NCBI RefSeq assembly: GCF_001983175.1
Contig: NZ_MNPW01000009.1
Location: 1 to 64,000 of the forward strand
Direction of reading: 5' to 3'
DNA: 64,000 bases
Origin: Pseudomonas cedrina subsp. cedrina
GTDB taxonomy: Bacteria; Pseudomonadota; Gammaproteobacteria; Pseudomonadales; Pseudomonadaceae
Below the pieces are notes generated by a model. It had not been told where the DNA came from. It ran no database searches and was given only the letters and a program-made list of their open reading frames with translations. This document shows positions 33,839-43,101 of the stretch, in pieces. Numbering within the stretch: the first letter of the stretch is position 1; each line of letters begins with the position of its first letter. The translations under genes and the position numbers were made by a program.

Positions 33839-35281
33839 ATGACCGAACAATTGCCCAAAGGCTACAGCCCCCGCCTGTACAACAAGGACCTTGGCCCACT
33901 GCCGCAAAAGTGGACCTGGTACAACATCTTCGCCTTCTGGATGAGCGACGTGCATAGCGTTGGTGGTTATGTGTTCGCCGCCAGCCTGTTCGCCCTTGGG
34001 CTGGCCAGCTGGCAAGTCTTGATCGCCTTGCTTGCCGGCATCTGCATCGTGCAGTTGATCGCCAACCTGGTGGCAAAGCCCAGCCAGCAGGCCGCCGTGC
34101 CCTACCCGGTGATTTGCCGATTGGCGTTCGGAGTGTTCGGCGCGAACATTCCTGCTGTGATTCGCGGATTAATCGCCGTGGCCTGGTACGGGATCCAGAC
34201 GTATCTGGCCTCAAGTGCCTTGATCATCGTGGTGCTGCGTTTTTTCCCACAGATGGCGGTGTATGCAGAGCCGCATTTTGCAGGCCTCTCCTACCTTGGC
34301 TGGTTCGGGTTTCTCAGCCTGTGGTTACTTCAGGCGGCGGTGTTCTGGGCCGGCATGGAGTCTATCCGCCGTTTTATCGATTGGGCGGGGCCGGTGGTGT
34401 ATGCGGTGATGTTTGCGCTCGCCGGCTGGATCGTGTGGAAGGCTGGCTGGTCGAACATCAGCTTTACCCTGGGGGAGAAATCCCTCTCTGGCTGGCAGGC
34501 GTTTGGCCAGGTGATTGTGGCGACGGCGCTGGTGGTGTCTTACTTCTCCGGGCCGACCCTGAATTTTGGTGACTTCAGCCGCTACTGCCGCAGCATGCAG
34601 GATGTACGACGGGGCAATTTCTGGGGGCTGCCGGTGAATTTCCTGGCGTTTTCCCTGGTTACCGTGGTGATCGTCTCGGGCACGTTGCCCGTGTTTGGTG
34701 AAATGCTGCACGACCCGATCGCCACGGTGTCGCGCATCGATAACAGCATGGCGGTGTTGCTCGGCGCTTTTGCCTTCGTGACGGCGACCATCGGCATCAA
34801 TATCGTGGCCAACTTCGTGTCCCCGGCGTTTGACTTCGCCAACGTCGCACCCAGCAGGATCAGTTGGCGCGCCGGTGGAATGATCGCTGCCGTGGCATCG
34901 ATTTTCATCACGCCGTGGAACCTGTTCAATAACCCTCTGATGATCCATTACACCCTGGATATTCTCGCAGCGTTTATCGGCCCGCTGTTCGGGATTCTGC
35001 TGGTGGATTTCTACCTGATCAAAAAACAGCAGATCGACGTGGATGCGCTGTTTGACGACAGCCCGAGCGGGCGTTACTACTTCGATGGCGGCGTGAACTG
35101 GACAGCGGTCAAGGCGCTGGTGCCGGCGACCCTGGTCGGCGTCGCGATCACCTTTACTCCGGCCTTGCAGGGCATGGCCAACTTTGCCTGGTTTACCGGC
35201 TGCTTCCTGGGAGGGCTGTTTTTCCTGGTGCTTGCGCGGCGAGAGCGGGTTCGCACGCCCCTGCCATTGGTTGCCGGCTGA
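33839..35281 (+). CDS. NCS1-family nucleobase/hydantoin/allantoin-type permease
   Basis: 480 residues with twelve predicted membrane helices. The start MTEQLPKGYSPRLYNKDLGP and NIFAFWMSDVHSVGGYVFAA are the NCS1 hallmark. NFGDFSRYCRSMQDVRRGNF and SPAFDFANVAPSRISWRAGG follow in the core. Substrates in the family are uracil, allantoin, hydantoins or thiamine, taken up with Na+ or H+. Which one applies here is not visible; the sigma-54 promoter supports a nitrogen source. GAGGAG lies 8 bases before the ATG. Its 3' end overlaps the convergent MFS gene by 89 bases. Confidence 0.88.
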   Translation: MTEQLPKGYSPRLYNKDLGPLPQKWTWYNIFAFWMSDVHSVGGYVFAASLFALGLASWQVLIALLAGICIVQLIANLVAKPSQQAAVPYPVICRLAFGVFGANIPAVIRGLIAVAWYGIQTYLASSALIIVVLRFFPQMAVYAEPHFAGLSYLGWFGFLSLWLLQAAVFWAGMESIRRFIDWAGPVVYAVMFALAGWIVWKAGWSNISFTLGEKSLSGWQAFGQVIVATALVVSYFSGPTLNFGDFSRYCRSMQDVRRGNFWGLPVNFLAFSLVTVVIVSGTLPVFGEMLHDPIATVSRIDNSMAVLLGAFAFVTATIGINIVANFVSPAFDFANVAPSRISWRAGGMIAAVASIFITPWNLFNNPLMIHYTLDILAAFIGPLFGILLVDFYLIKKQQIDVDALFDDSPSGRYYFDGGVNWTAVKALVPATLVGVAITFTPALQGMANFAWFTGCFLGGLFFLVLARRERVRTPLPLVAG

Positions 35282-36398
35282 CCAATACCGCGCCCGCCAG
35301 CACCAGGCCGCAACCGGCAATAACCAAGGCCGGTTGCAAGCCATCGCTGAGATGACTGCTCACCGCGGCCAGCAATGGCCCGCTCAATTGGCCGATGGCG
35401 AAGCTGGCGGTCAGCAACCCGGTGCTACGTTGATAGCCGTGAGGGGCAACGTCCCGCAGACGCGCCATTACCAGTTGCATACAGGCCAGGAACGGTCCGC
35501 CACACAGCAACACTCCCAGTGCCAAGCCCCAGCCGTTGTCAAGCAGGCAGGCAAACACTCCGGCCGCCTGCAGCCATAGGGTGGCCGTCAGCCAGCGGCG
35601 GGTGGTGTGCGGGTCTTTGCGACGCAGACTGGCCACTCCCACGCCAATCGCCGCGGCCAGGCCAAAGCACGGCCAGAACAGATCAGCCTGCCAGGCGCCC
35701 TTGAACTGTGCGCTGGCCATCTGTGACAGGAACGTTGCCGGGATAATGTAGCCCAGGCCAAACAACACATAGATCCAGCATAAATGCGCAATGCTGCCAT
35801 TGCTGCCCGTGTCGGCAGGCCCGGCAAAGGTTGCGCTGACGGAAGGCTTGGGCAGGCAAGGCGAAATCACCAATAACATCAGCAATGCCACCACGCCATA
35901 CACCAGCCACAACGTGGCCGAGCTTTGTCCCAACAGGTTTGAGCCCAGCGCCAGCAACCCGGTCAACACAATCCCCATGCCTGGCCCGGCAAATACCAAT
36001 GCACCCAGGCGCGGGCGCCCGGCGGCGAGCGCCAGCGGCTGGCTCAGGCTGGTGATCATCACCAGTGCCCAGGCACTCGCGACACCGGTACCAAAGCGCA
36101 GCAACAGATGCGGCCAGAAGCCATGCGCCCAGGACGACGCCAGGGTCAACAGCACGCATAGCCACAACCCACCATACAAACGCCCGCGGACATGTTGATG
36201 GCTGCGCGCAAAGATCGAATCCACCGCACCGACCAGGTAGCCCAGATAATTGGCGGCGGCAATCAGCCCGGCGCCGGTCAGGTCGACCTGCCCCTCACTG
36301 AGCAAGTGCGGCATTTGTGGGGTGAGGGCGAAGCGGCCGATGCCCATCGCCATCATCAGGGCGACAAAGCTGGCAAGTAAGCGAATCAAGGGCGACAT
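35193..36398 (-). CDS. YbfB/YjiJ-family MFS transporter
   Basis: 401 residues and twelve membrane helices. The N-terminus SFVALMMAMGIGRFALTPQM is the YbfB/YjiJ signature. Members are putative sugar or metabolite exporters; the substrate is unknown. The last 30 codons lie opposite the end of the NCS1 permease gene. Divergent from a LysR regulator 103 bases away that is its likely controller. Confidence 0.87.
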   Translation of the reverse strand: MSPLIRLLASFVALMMAMGIGRFALTPQMPHLLSEGQVDLTGAGLIAAANYLGYLVGAVDSIFARSHQHVRGRLYGGLWLCVLLTLASSWAHGFWPHLLLRFGTGVASAWALVMITSLSQPLALAAGRPRLGALVFAGPGMGIVLTGLLALGSNLLGQSSATLWLVYGVVALLMLLVISPCLPKPSVSATFAGPADTGSNGSIAHLCWIYVLFGLGYIIPATFLSQMASAQFKGAWQADLFWPCFGLAAAIGVGVASLRRKDPHTTRRWLTATLWLQAAGVFACLLDNGWGLALGVLLCGGPFLACMQLVMARLRDVAPHGYQRSTGLLTASFAIGQLSGPLLAAVSSHLSDGLQPALVIAGCGLVLAGAVLVSRQPMAGACEPALAAQAPGKTALPGSSR

Positions 36399-36500
36399 GG
36401 TCAGGTTCCTGCGGGTAAGCGAATCACCTCAGGCTAAAGCGCATTGACTTTCTGTAAAATTGAATAATAGTGAGTAACTTGTTCAGTTTTGGAGAAAGGT

Positions 36501-37394
36501 ATGGAGTTCAGTCAGCTGCGCATTTTCCAGGCCGTGGCGCAGGAGGGCTCCATCACCCGCGCTGCCGAGCGTCTGCATCGGGTACCGTCAAACCTGTCGA
36601 CTCGGCTCAAGCAGATGGAAGAACAACTGGGCGTCGAGCTGTTCATTCGCGAGCGTCAACGCTTGCAGCTTTCCCCTGCGGGCAAAGTGCTGCTGGACTA
36701 CAGCACCCGTCTGCTGGCCCTGCACGACGAAGCCCACGGCGCGGTGCAAGGAGGGCAACCGGCGGGTGACTTTGTGTTGGGCAGCATGTACAGCACGGCA
36801 GCAGTTCATCTGCCCAAGCTGCTCGCGCGCTATCACAAGGCTTATCCGCAGGTGAACCTTCAGGTGCAATCGGCGCCCAGCGGTGAATTGCTCGAAGGTT
36901 TGATGACCGGTCGGCTGGACGCTGCGTTTGTGGACGGTCCCATCACGATTGCCTCCCTGGACGGTGTGGCCCTGTGCGAAGAACGCCTGGTGTTGATTTG
37001 CGAAGCCGATCACCCGCCTGTACGCGGGCCGCAGGACGTGGCGGGGCGCGCGGTGTTCACCTTCCGTCGCAGTTGCGCCTACCGAACGCGCCTGGAAACC
37101 TGGTTTTCCCACGAGCGCGTAGCCATGGGCCGGGCAATCGAGATCGAATCCTACCAAGGCATGCTCGCCTGTGTGATCGCCGGGTCAGGCGTGGCGTTGA
37201 TGTCCGAATCCATGCTCGACAGCCTGCCAGGCAAGGACAGCGTGTCCGTTCATCCGTTGGTAGGGCCTTTTGCCACTGCGACCACCTGGCTGATGTGGCG
37301 AAAAGGTATGCTCGGCGCTAATCTCAACGCATGGATCGACCTGCAGCAGAGGGGCAAGGCCGAGGTCCCGCAGGACGCACGTGCGATTGCTTGA
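36501..37394 (+). CDS. LysR-family transcriptional regulator
   Basis: 297 residues: winged helix (QLRIFQAVAQEGSITRAAER, LHRVPSNLSTRLKQMEEQLG) and effector domain. The ATG at 36501 has GGAG/AAGG just upstream. Divergent from the YbfB-type MFS gene; also the nearest upstream gene to the 40-residue protein at 37537, the order PA1413-PA1414 in P. aeruginosa. Target and ligand unknown. Confidence 0.87.
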   Translation: MEFSQLRIFQAVAQEGSITRAAERLHRVPSNLSTRLKQMEEQLGVELFIRERQRLQLSPAGKVLLDYSTRLLALHDEAHGAVQGGQPAGDFVLGSMYSTAAVHLPKLLARYHKAYPQVNLQVQSAPSGELLEGLMTGRLDAAFVDGPITIASLDGVALCEERLVLICEADHPPVRGPQDVAGRAVFTFRRSCAYRTRLETWFSHERVAMGRAIEIESYQGMLACVIAGSGVALMSESMLDSLPGKDSVSVHPLVGPFATATTWLMWRKGMLGANLNAWIDLQQRGKAEVPQDARAIA

Positions 37395-37536
37395 GCGATC
37401 CGTCAGGATTTGTATCAATTCAGTAATAGTTCGTTGTGGTTTCGTTCAAGCATTACGTAGGACTTAGGGCTACTATCAATGTAGGAAAAGGTGACAGAAC
37501 TTGCGCCTACCAGCATTACCCTCAAGGGGGGCAACC

Positions 37537-37659
37537 ATGAAAGAGAAAATTCAAAACTGGCTCCATGATCTGGGTGTTGCACTGGGCTTGATCGAGCCTC
37601 CGCTGCAGCCGGTGCCTATTCGTACAGACGACGAGCAGCGGCGTCCGCGCCGGCGGTAA
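37537..37659 (+). CDS. PA1414-like 40-residue protein
   Basis: MKEKIQNWLHDLGVALGLIE followed by PPLQPVPIRTDDEQRRPRRR. The ATG follows a G-run ribosome site (AAGGGGGGCAACC). It is an amphipathic helix with a basic, proline-containing tail. I recognise it as the PA1414 type, a short conserved Pseudomonas protein reported as strongly expressed at low oxygen. An ATCAA half-site (in CTATCAATG near 37476) could be half of an Anr box, but the other half is poor. Function unknown. Confidence 0.75.
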   Translation: MKEKIQNWLHDLGVALGLIEPPLQPVPIRTDDEQRRPRRR

Positions 37660-37691
37660 ACGCCGTTCTCTAAACCGCCGCACAATTCCCA

Positions 37692-37780
37692 TGTGGGAGC
37701 GGGCTTGCTCGCGAATGCGGTGTATCAGTCGATGAAAAGTTGACTGACACACCGCATTCGCGAGCAAGCCCGCTCCCACA
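37692..37780. repeat. REPIN
   Basis: TGTGGGAGCGGGCTTGCTCG and CGAGCAAGCCCGCTCCCACA, with GAATGCGG/CCGCATTC continuing the pairing. The remaining 37781-38002 is A+T-richer leader DNA of the fused oxidoreductase gene. Confidence 0.92.
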
Positions 37781-38002
37781 ATTGTTTGTGCATAACGAAA
37801 AAACCGGATTTATGCCTGTCTATCAGGCTTTTGGCGTTCAGTTGTCGGAGCTGGACTACCGGATTGTCAGAATCGGCTGGCTTATTTGTTTTAAAAAACG
37901 CGCGTAGGTTGGGTTCCCTCAGAGAACGAGACAACTTGTTTCGGACCAAGCCCATGCGCCTTTCGAGGTGCTCCAATACGTCAGGATTGTTGGAGACACG
38001 CC

Positions 38003-40123
38003 ATGCCGCTCTCTTCGGTTCCGCCGGTCGCCGCATCACTCATCGCCACAACCGACTGTGTTTTACATATCGCACCTGTGTCGAAAGCCTGGAAGGCTGA
38101 CGCACCCAGTAACGTCGTGTTTCTTCCCCCGACCTTAACCAGGCAAACGCTGCTCCTGCAGATCGCAGTCCTGCGCCCAACAACCATCGTCGTTGGAGAC
38201 CAGGTCATCGATGCGGATGTCATTGCCCAATGGCGTGTATCCCACCCATTTGGCGACCTCAACCTGATCCGCAGAGGAACAAGCCTGGACAAGGTGCAAC
38301 TCGATTTGTGCAAATCCAACGGCATCCGAGTGGTCAATACGCCCGGGATCAACGCACCGCACGTTGCGGCTTATATTGCGCACTGGCTGACACTGGCCGA
38401 TGGCTCCATGCCCGCCGATGTCTGCGTACTCGGATACGGCAACGTGGGAAAAGAGCTTGTCAAATTATTGCTTGATCGAGATCCGGATGTCCGGATCAAG
38501 GTGTTGGTTCGGCACGGTCGATCGCCGGACACTCACGGCGGGGCCTTTTACGATAGCCGCGTGTCATTTGTGGTGGGCTGGTCAGAGGCGCTGGAGGGAG
38601 CCACTGCTGTCGCGATCTGCTTATCCCTGAATGATGACTCCACCTATCGCATCGATCCGCTCCTGATTCAGGGTATGCAGGAACACGCGCGCCTGGTCTG
38701 TGTCGCCAAGCCGGATGTGTTTAGCGACGATGCGTTGCACGCGCTGGCAGTCGCTGAAGGCGTCCAGCTTATTCTGGACTATGGGCCTACGACATTGGAC
38801 GCGTTTGGCATACGCACGCAAACCCTTGGCTGCGATGTCTCCACATGGCGCAACCCGGCGACGCTGACTACACAGGCGGCAACTACCGAAGCCTGCCATT
38901 GCGACCTGGACTACGCGGTTTGCGTTCAACTGAGCTTGACGGCCTTGCGCGGTCTCGTCAGGCGCAAACTTGCACACTCATTGACGATCCCTTCTCTACG
39001 GGTGTGTACCAGTGCACCTCGCGTGTCGATCATCGGCAGAGGTATTAACGGTCTGCTCCAGGCCGTAATGTTTCGTCTCGCGAACTATCAGGTCACCGTA
39101 TATGGAGGAAGTCAGGAGAGCGATGGCGCAAGTCATAAAAAGGTGAACATGCGCCATCTGTCAGCAACGGAGACGACCGCAAAGCCACTGCATAACGACT
39201 ATCTAATGCCTGGAAACCAGCAACTGACCGTTGAGTGCAATCGCGCGGGCATTGAGCTCTTTGAAAAGCTACTGGCCGACAACCCATCGCTGGCACGATT
39301 TGCACGGGCACCGATTGTACGAGTCTATATGGAGGATGCCAGTGGCATAGAGGCCGCGATCCGCGAGCAACGTGATATCGAAAACAGGACTTGGCCGAGC
39401 GGCAAGCCAGGACATGAACTTACAGAGATCAGCCAACGGCAATTCCAGGCACGTTTTGGAATCCCTGGGATCGGCCGGGCTATTGAAGTATCGGGCTACG
39501 ATTTAGAGTTTGTTTATTTGATGAATGAGCTGGAAGCGCTTTTGCAGTGCTCTGGCGTTCAGTTTCTGTCTCAACATCTGAGTTCGGTCGAAATTGCTGA
39601 GCTGAGCAGAGAGCACTTTGTCGTCACTGCCACGGGGGTAGAGGAGCCAAGAGTAATTCCGATCATTGGCTGGTTTTTCAAGCTGCGTGCTACCGGTCAT
39701 GAAGGCGCCGGGATGCGCGGACTCAAGTTGCAGTATGATTTACCAATCGGCGTCATGAATTGCCGCTTGGATCGGGACTACATTCTCGTTTCCGGCGGGC
39801 AGGTTCCGTCCGATTCAACGCCGGAGTGCAAGGAGCAGATATTGGCTGCTTGTCTCGCGGCGGTTGCTCGGCATTTTCCAATGTCCTACCGCAAGGCGAT
39901 CGAAACGGGCGACTTGCACATTATCGAATGTGCCAGACCCGGCACGCCGGATGGACTTTCGATAGTTTATTGGTCCGCCCATCATCGTATCGCGGCAGGG
40001 GGAACGTATGCCGCAGGCACAACCCAGGGATTGGTCTGGGCCTCTCTGGTCCAGGAAATCATCCAGGCAAACGCTAAGTTGAATGAAAAAAACGGGCACG
40101 ACATCCGACGTCGCGCCCGCTGA
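38003..40123 (+). CDS. Two-domain protein: 2-hydroxyacid-dehydrogenase-like + DAO-type FAD oxidoreductase
   Basis: 706 residues. The first 330 resemble D-isomer-specific 2-hydroxyacid dehydrogenases: GIRVVNTPGINAPHVAAY (108-125), Rossmann motif VLGYGNVGKEL (142-152) and a VAKPDVFSDDAL segment (234-245). However, the usual catalytic Arg is Lys (K236), no Glu follows LDY, and NPATLT (284-289) stands where PH-x-x-G carries the catalytic His. The second part (340-706) is a DAO-fold flavoprotein: dinucleotide motif IIGRGING (343-350), RHLSATET (384-391), CARPGTPDG (643-651) and the C-terminal AGTTQGLVWASLVQEII. Oxidation of an amino or imino acid is therefore likely; the first half may only bind NAD. 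GGAG lies 8 bases before the ATG. Codon use is visibly more A+T-rich than the neighbours, which suggests transfer. Substrate unknown. Confidence 0.8.
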   Translation: MPLSSVPPVAASLIATTDCVLHIAPVSKAWKADAPSNVVFLPPTLTRQTLLLQIAVLRPTTIVVGDQVIDADVIAQWRVSHPFGDLNLIRRGTSLDKVQLDLCKSNGIRVVNTPGINAPHVAAYIAHWLTLADGSMPADVCVLGYGNVGKELVKLLLDRDPDVRIKVLVRHGRSPDTHGGAFYDSRVSFVVGWSEALEGATAVAICLSLNDDSTYRIDPLLIQGMQEHARLVCVAKPDVFSDDALHALAVAEGVQLILDYGPTTLDAFGIRTQTLGCDVSTWRNPATLTTQAATTEACHCDLDYAVCVQLSLTALRGLVRRKLAHSLTIPSLRVCTSAPRVSIIGRGINGLLQAVMFRLANYQVTVYGGSQESDGASHKKVNMRHLSATETTAKPLHNDYLMPGNQQLTVECNRAGIELFEKLLADNPSLARFARAPIVRVYMEDASGIEAAIREQRDIENRTWPSGKPGHELTEISQRQFQARFGIPGIGRAIEVSGYDLEFVYLMNELEALLQCSGVQFLSQHLSSVEIAELSREHFVVTATGVEEPRVIPIIGWFFKLRATGHEGAGMRGLKLQYDLPIGVMNCRLDRDYILVSGGQVPSDSTPECKEQILAACLAAVARHFPMSYRKAIETGDLHIIECARPGTPDGLSIVYWSAHHRIAAGGTYAAGTTQGLVWASLVQEIIQANAKLNEKNGHDIRRRAR
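40085..40118 (-). terminator. Rho-independent terminator of the gbu operon, inside the opposite gene
   Basis: On the minus strand GGGCGCGAC (40118-40110) and GTCGTGCCC (40102-40094) form a 9-bp stem with one G-U pair and a 7-base loop, followed by G and seven T. It lies 33 bases after the symporter stop and within the last twelve codons of the fused oxidoreductase gene. Confidence 0.8.
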
Positions 40124-40150
40124 AGAAACCGTTCTAGACCCCGCTATGCA

Positions 40151-41533
40151 TCAAACCGCCCGAGCCACCGCCGCGTCCGGCTTGCGCGACAACACACTCA
40201 CCACGACAAAACTCACCAGCCCAACCGTCAGGCTGTAGTAAATCGGCGTGTTCGCGTCCAGCCCATCCTTGAACATGAACACCAGCGCCGTCACAAAGCC
40301 CAGGATCATGGACGTAATTGCCCCCGACGTGGTCGCGCGCTTCCAGAAAATCGCGCCCATCAGCGGAATCAACATGCCGCCCACCAGCAGGTTGTAGGCC
40401 AGGGTCAGGGCGCTGATCACATCACTCACCACCAGCGCGATACCCAGCACGAGCATACCGGTCAGCAGTGTGAACAGGCGGTTGACCGCCAGGCTCGACT
40501 GCTTGCCGCCACGCAAGCGCGGCAGCAGGTCTTCGGTCAGAACGGTGGAGGCGGCCAGCAAGGCGGCACTGGCGGTGGACATCATCGCCGCCAGGGCAGC
40601 GGCGATCACCAGGCCGCGAATACCGTCGGGCAGCGACACTTTGACGATCGCGGCAAAGGCGTTGTTGACGTTGTCCAGGTCCGGGATCAACACATGCGCC
40701 GCCATGCCGATCAGCGCACAGGCCAGGCCGTAGAGGATGCAGTAGAAACCGGCGAAGGTGCCTGCGTACTTGGCGACCTTTTCATTACGGGCGGTGAACA
40801 CCCGTTGCCAGATGTCCTGGCCGATCAGGATGCCGAAAAAGTAGATCATGAAGTAGGTGATGATCGTGTCCCAGCCGATCGCGGTGAAGCTGAAGCTCGA
40901 CGCCGGCAGCTTGGCCACCAGTTCGTCCCAGCCGCCGACGCGGTACAGGCAGATCGGCAACAGGATGAACATCAGGCCGACAGTCTTGATCACGAATTGC
41001 ACGATGTCAGTGAGCGTCAGCGACCACATGCCGCCGATGGTCGAGTACACCACCACCACGCCACCGCCGAGCAGTACCGAGGCCCAGAAGGGCAGGCCGA
41101 AAAGTACTTGCAGCACGGTGCAGATCCCCAGCACCGAGGTCACGCCCAGCATCACGGCGTAGGCCAGCATGATCACCGCGCTGGCCTGGCGAGCCATGGG
41201 GTTGTAGCGTTTTTCCAGGACCTGGGTCACGGTGAAGATCTTCAGCTTGAGCAGCGGCTTGGCCAGGAACAGGTTCAGCGCGATGATCCCCGCGCCCAGC
41301 GCGGCACACAGCCAGAAGCCCGAGATGCCATGCACATAGCCCAGGCGTACGGTGCCGACGGTCGATGCACCGCCCAGCACCGTAGCGGCCATGGTGCCCA
41401 TGTACAGCGACGGGCCCAGGTTGCGCCCGGCCACCAGGTAGTCTTCGTGGGTTTTGGCGCGGCGCATGCCGTAGTAGCCGAGCACCAGCATGCCGGCGGC
41501 GTAGATGAGTACGACGAATAAATCCAAAGCCAT
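40151..41533 (-). CDS. Sodium:solute symporter (SSS family), PA1418-like
   Basis: 460 residues with about thirteen membrane helices. SSS features: LGYYGMRRAKTHEDYLVAGR at the start, GGASTVGTVRLGYVHGISGF and the TASAALLAASTVLTEDLLPR segment containing the Na+-site residues. Last gene of the leftward gbuA operon (35 bases after the NCS1 permease), so it probably imports guanidinobutyrate or a related compound; this is inferred from position. A strong terminator follows. Confidence 0.87.
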   Translation of the reverse strand: MALDLFVVLIYAAGMLVLGYYGMRRAKTHEDYLVAGRNLGPSLYMGTMAATVLGGASTVGTVRLGYVHGISGFWLCAALGAGIIALNLFLAKPLLKLKIFTVTQVLEKRYNPMARQASAVIMLAYAVMLGVTSVLGICTVLQVLFGLPFWASVLLGGGVVVVYSTIGGMWSLTLTDIVQFVIKTVGLMFILLPICLYRVGGWDELVAKLPASSFSFTAIGWDTIITYFMIYFFGILIGQDIWQRVFTARNEKVAKYAGTFAGFYCILYGLACALIGMAAHVLIPDLDNVNNAFAAIVKVSLPDGIRGLVIAAALAAMMSTASAALLAASTVLTEDLLPRLRGGKQSSLAVNRLFTLLTGMLVLGIALVVSDVISALTLAYNLLVGGMLIPLMGAIFWKRATTSGAITSMILGFVTALVFMFKDGLDANTPIYYSLTVGLVSFVVVSVLSRKPDAAVARAV

Positions 41534-41568
41534 GACGGCGATTCTCCAATTGTCTTTTTTATGGGCGA

Positions 41569-43080
41569 TCAGGCGGCGGGTTGCAGCGCCGGTTTAACGC
41601 GCGCATCCGTGCGCTTACTGCGGGGGTCGGTCGGCCCGTACACGGCCACAGGTTCGGCAAATACACGAAGCAAGGTCAGGTACACCACCGAGGCCAACCC
41701 CAGCGTCACCGGCAGGCTGATATCGATGCCACCTGCCAGACTTCCCAGTGGCCCGACAAACTGCCCCGGCAGGTTGACGAAGCACAGGCCCACCAGCGCA
41801 CTTGGAATCCACGCCCCCAGCCCGCGCCAGTTCCAGCCATGGCTGAACCAGTAGCGGCCGCCGGTTTCACCGCGGGTGAACACCTGCAAGTCGTCCGGGC
41901 AGTAGAAGCCGCGACGCACGATCAGGCCGATGATCATGATCACCATCCACGGCGTGGTGCAGGTAATGATCAGGACGGCGAAGGTCGATACGCTCTGCAC
42001 CAGGTTGGCGGCGAAACGTCCGATAAAGATGAAGGCAATCGACATCACCCCAATCAGCAGCGTGGCCCTGACCCGCGACAACAGGCGCGGGAACACGCTG
42101 GACATGTCCAACCCGGTGCCGTACAGCGATGTGGTGCCGGTGGACATGCCGCCGATCACCGCGATCAGGCACACCGGCAGGAAAAACCAGGTGGGCGCCA
42201 CCGCCAGCAAACCGCCGACATAGTTGTTGGCCGCGATGTAGTCCGGTGCCTTGATCGCCACGATGGTCGCAGTGGCCAGGCCGAACAGGAAGGGGATCAG
42301 GGTGGCGATCTGTGCCGCGACGACGGCCAGCATGATGCGTATTTTCGGTGTTTGGCGCGGGATATAGCGCGACCAGTCACCCAGGAAGGCGCCAAAGGAA
42401 ATCGGGTTGCTCATGGCCACCAGTGCCGCGCCGATGAACGCTGCCCAGAACCCGGGCTGGCCCATGGCGACGGAGCCGGCGAACTGGCTGTCGAACGCCG
42501 GTGCAAACGCGAACACACCCAGCAGAAACAACAGGCTCGCCGCCCACACCGCGATGCGGTTGACCCACAGCATGAAGCGAAAGCCGTAGATGCACACCGT
42601 CAGGACGAGCAGGGCGAACACGCCGTAGGCCAGGCCCAGGGTCAGGTCGGTTTCCGGCAAGCCGACCAGGCGTTTCGCACCGCCCACCAACGCATCGCCT
42701 GAACTCCACACTGACAATGAGAAGAAGGCAATCGCTGTCAGCAGCGACAGAAACGAGCCGACAATCCGTCCGTGTACGCCAAAGTGCGCACCGGAAGACA
42801 CAGCGTTGTTGGTGCCATTGAGCGGCCCGAACAGGCCCATGGGTGCGAGGATCAGCGCACCCACCAGCACGCCCAGCACAATCGCCCAGACGCCGGCCTG
42901 GAATGACAGGCCGAACAGCACCGGGAAGGAACCCAGCACTGCGGTAGCAAAGGTATTGGCACCGCCGAAGATCAGGCGGAACAAGTCCATGGGGCCGGCG
43001 GTACGTTCGTGGTCGGGGATCTGTTCGACCCCGTTGGTTTCTATCTTGCGAATACGTTTATCGTTGTTTTTATTATTCAT
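41569..43080 (-). CDS. Purine-cytosine permease family (NCS1) transporter, PA1419-like
   Basis: 503 residues, twelve membrane helices. GLFGPLNGTNNAVSSGAHFG and SNPISFGAFLGDWSRYIPRQ are the purine/cytosine-permease motifs. It follows the NTF2-like gene by 21 bases in the gbuA operon, so guanidino compound uptake is likelier than purine uptake. It is a different NCS1 branch from the permease at 33839. Confidence 0.85.
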   Translation of the reverse strand: MNNKNNDKRIRKIETNGVEQIPDHERTAGPMDLFRLIFGGANTFATAVLGSFPVLFGLSFQAGVWAIVLGVLVGALILAPMGLFGPLNGTNNAVSSGAHFGVHGRIVGSFLSLLTAIAFFSLSVWSSGDALVGGAKRLVGLPETDLTLGLAYGVFALLVLTVCIYGFRFMLWVNRIAVWAASLLFLLGVFAFAPAFDSQFAGSVAMGQPGFWAAFIGAALVAMSNPISFGAFLGDWSRYIPRQTPKIRIMLAVVAAQIATLIPFLFGLATATIVAIKAPDYIAANNYVGGLLAVAPTWFFLPVCLIAVIGGMSTGTTSLYGTGLDMSSVFPRLLSRVRATLLIGVMSIAFIFIGRFAANLVQSVSTFAVLIITCTTPWMVIMIIGLIVRRGFYCPDDLQVFTRGETGGRYWFSHGWNWRGLGAWIPSALVGLCFVNLPGQFVGPLGSLAGGIDISLPVTLGLASVVYLTLLRVFAEPVAVYGPTDPRSKRTDARVKPALQPAA

Positions 43081-43101
43081 GATCAGCTCCGATCACATTG
43101 G

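Noticed and set aside
36444..36470. Sigma-70 promoter TTGACT...AATAAT for the LysR gene
   Set aside because: The spacing is 13 to 15 bases, too short to rely on.
37812..37907. 31-codon open frame before the fused oxidoreductase gene
   Set aside because: No ribosome site, and it overlaps no conserved feature I know; kept only as a possible leader peptide.
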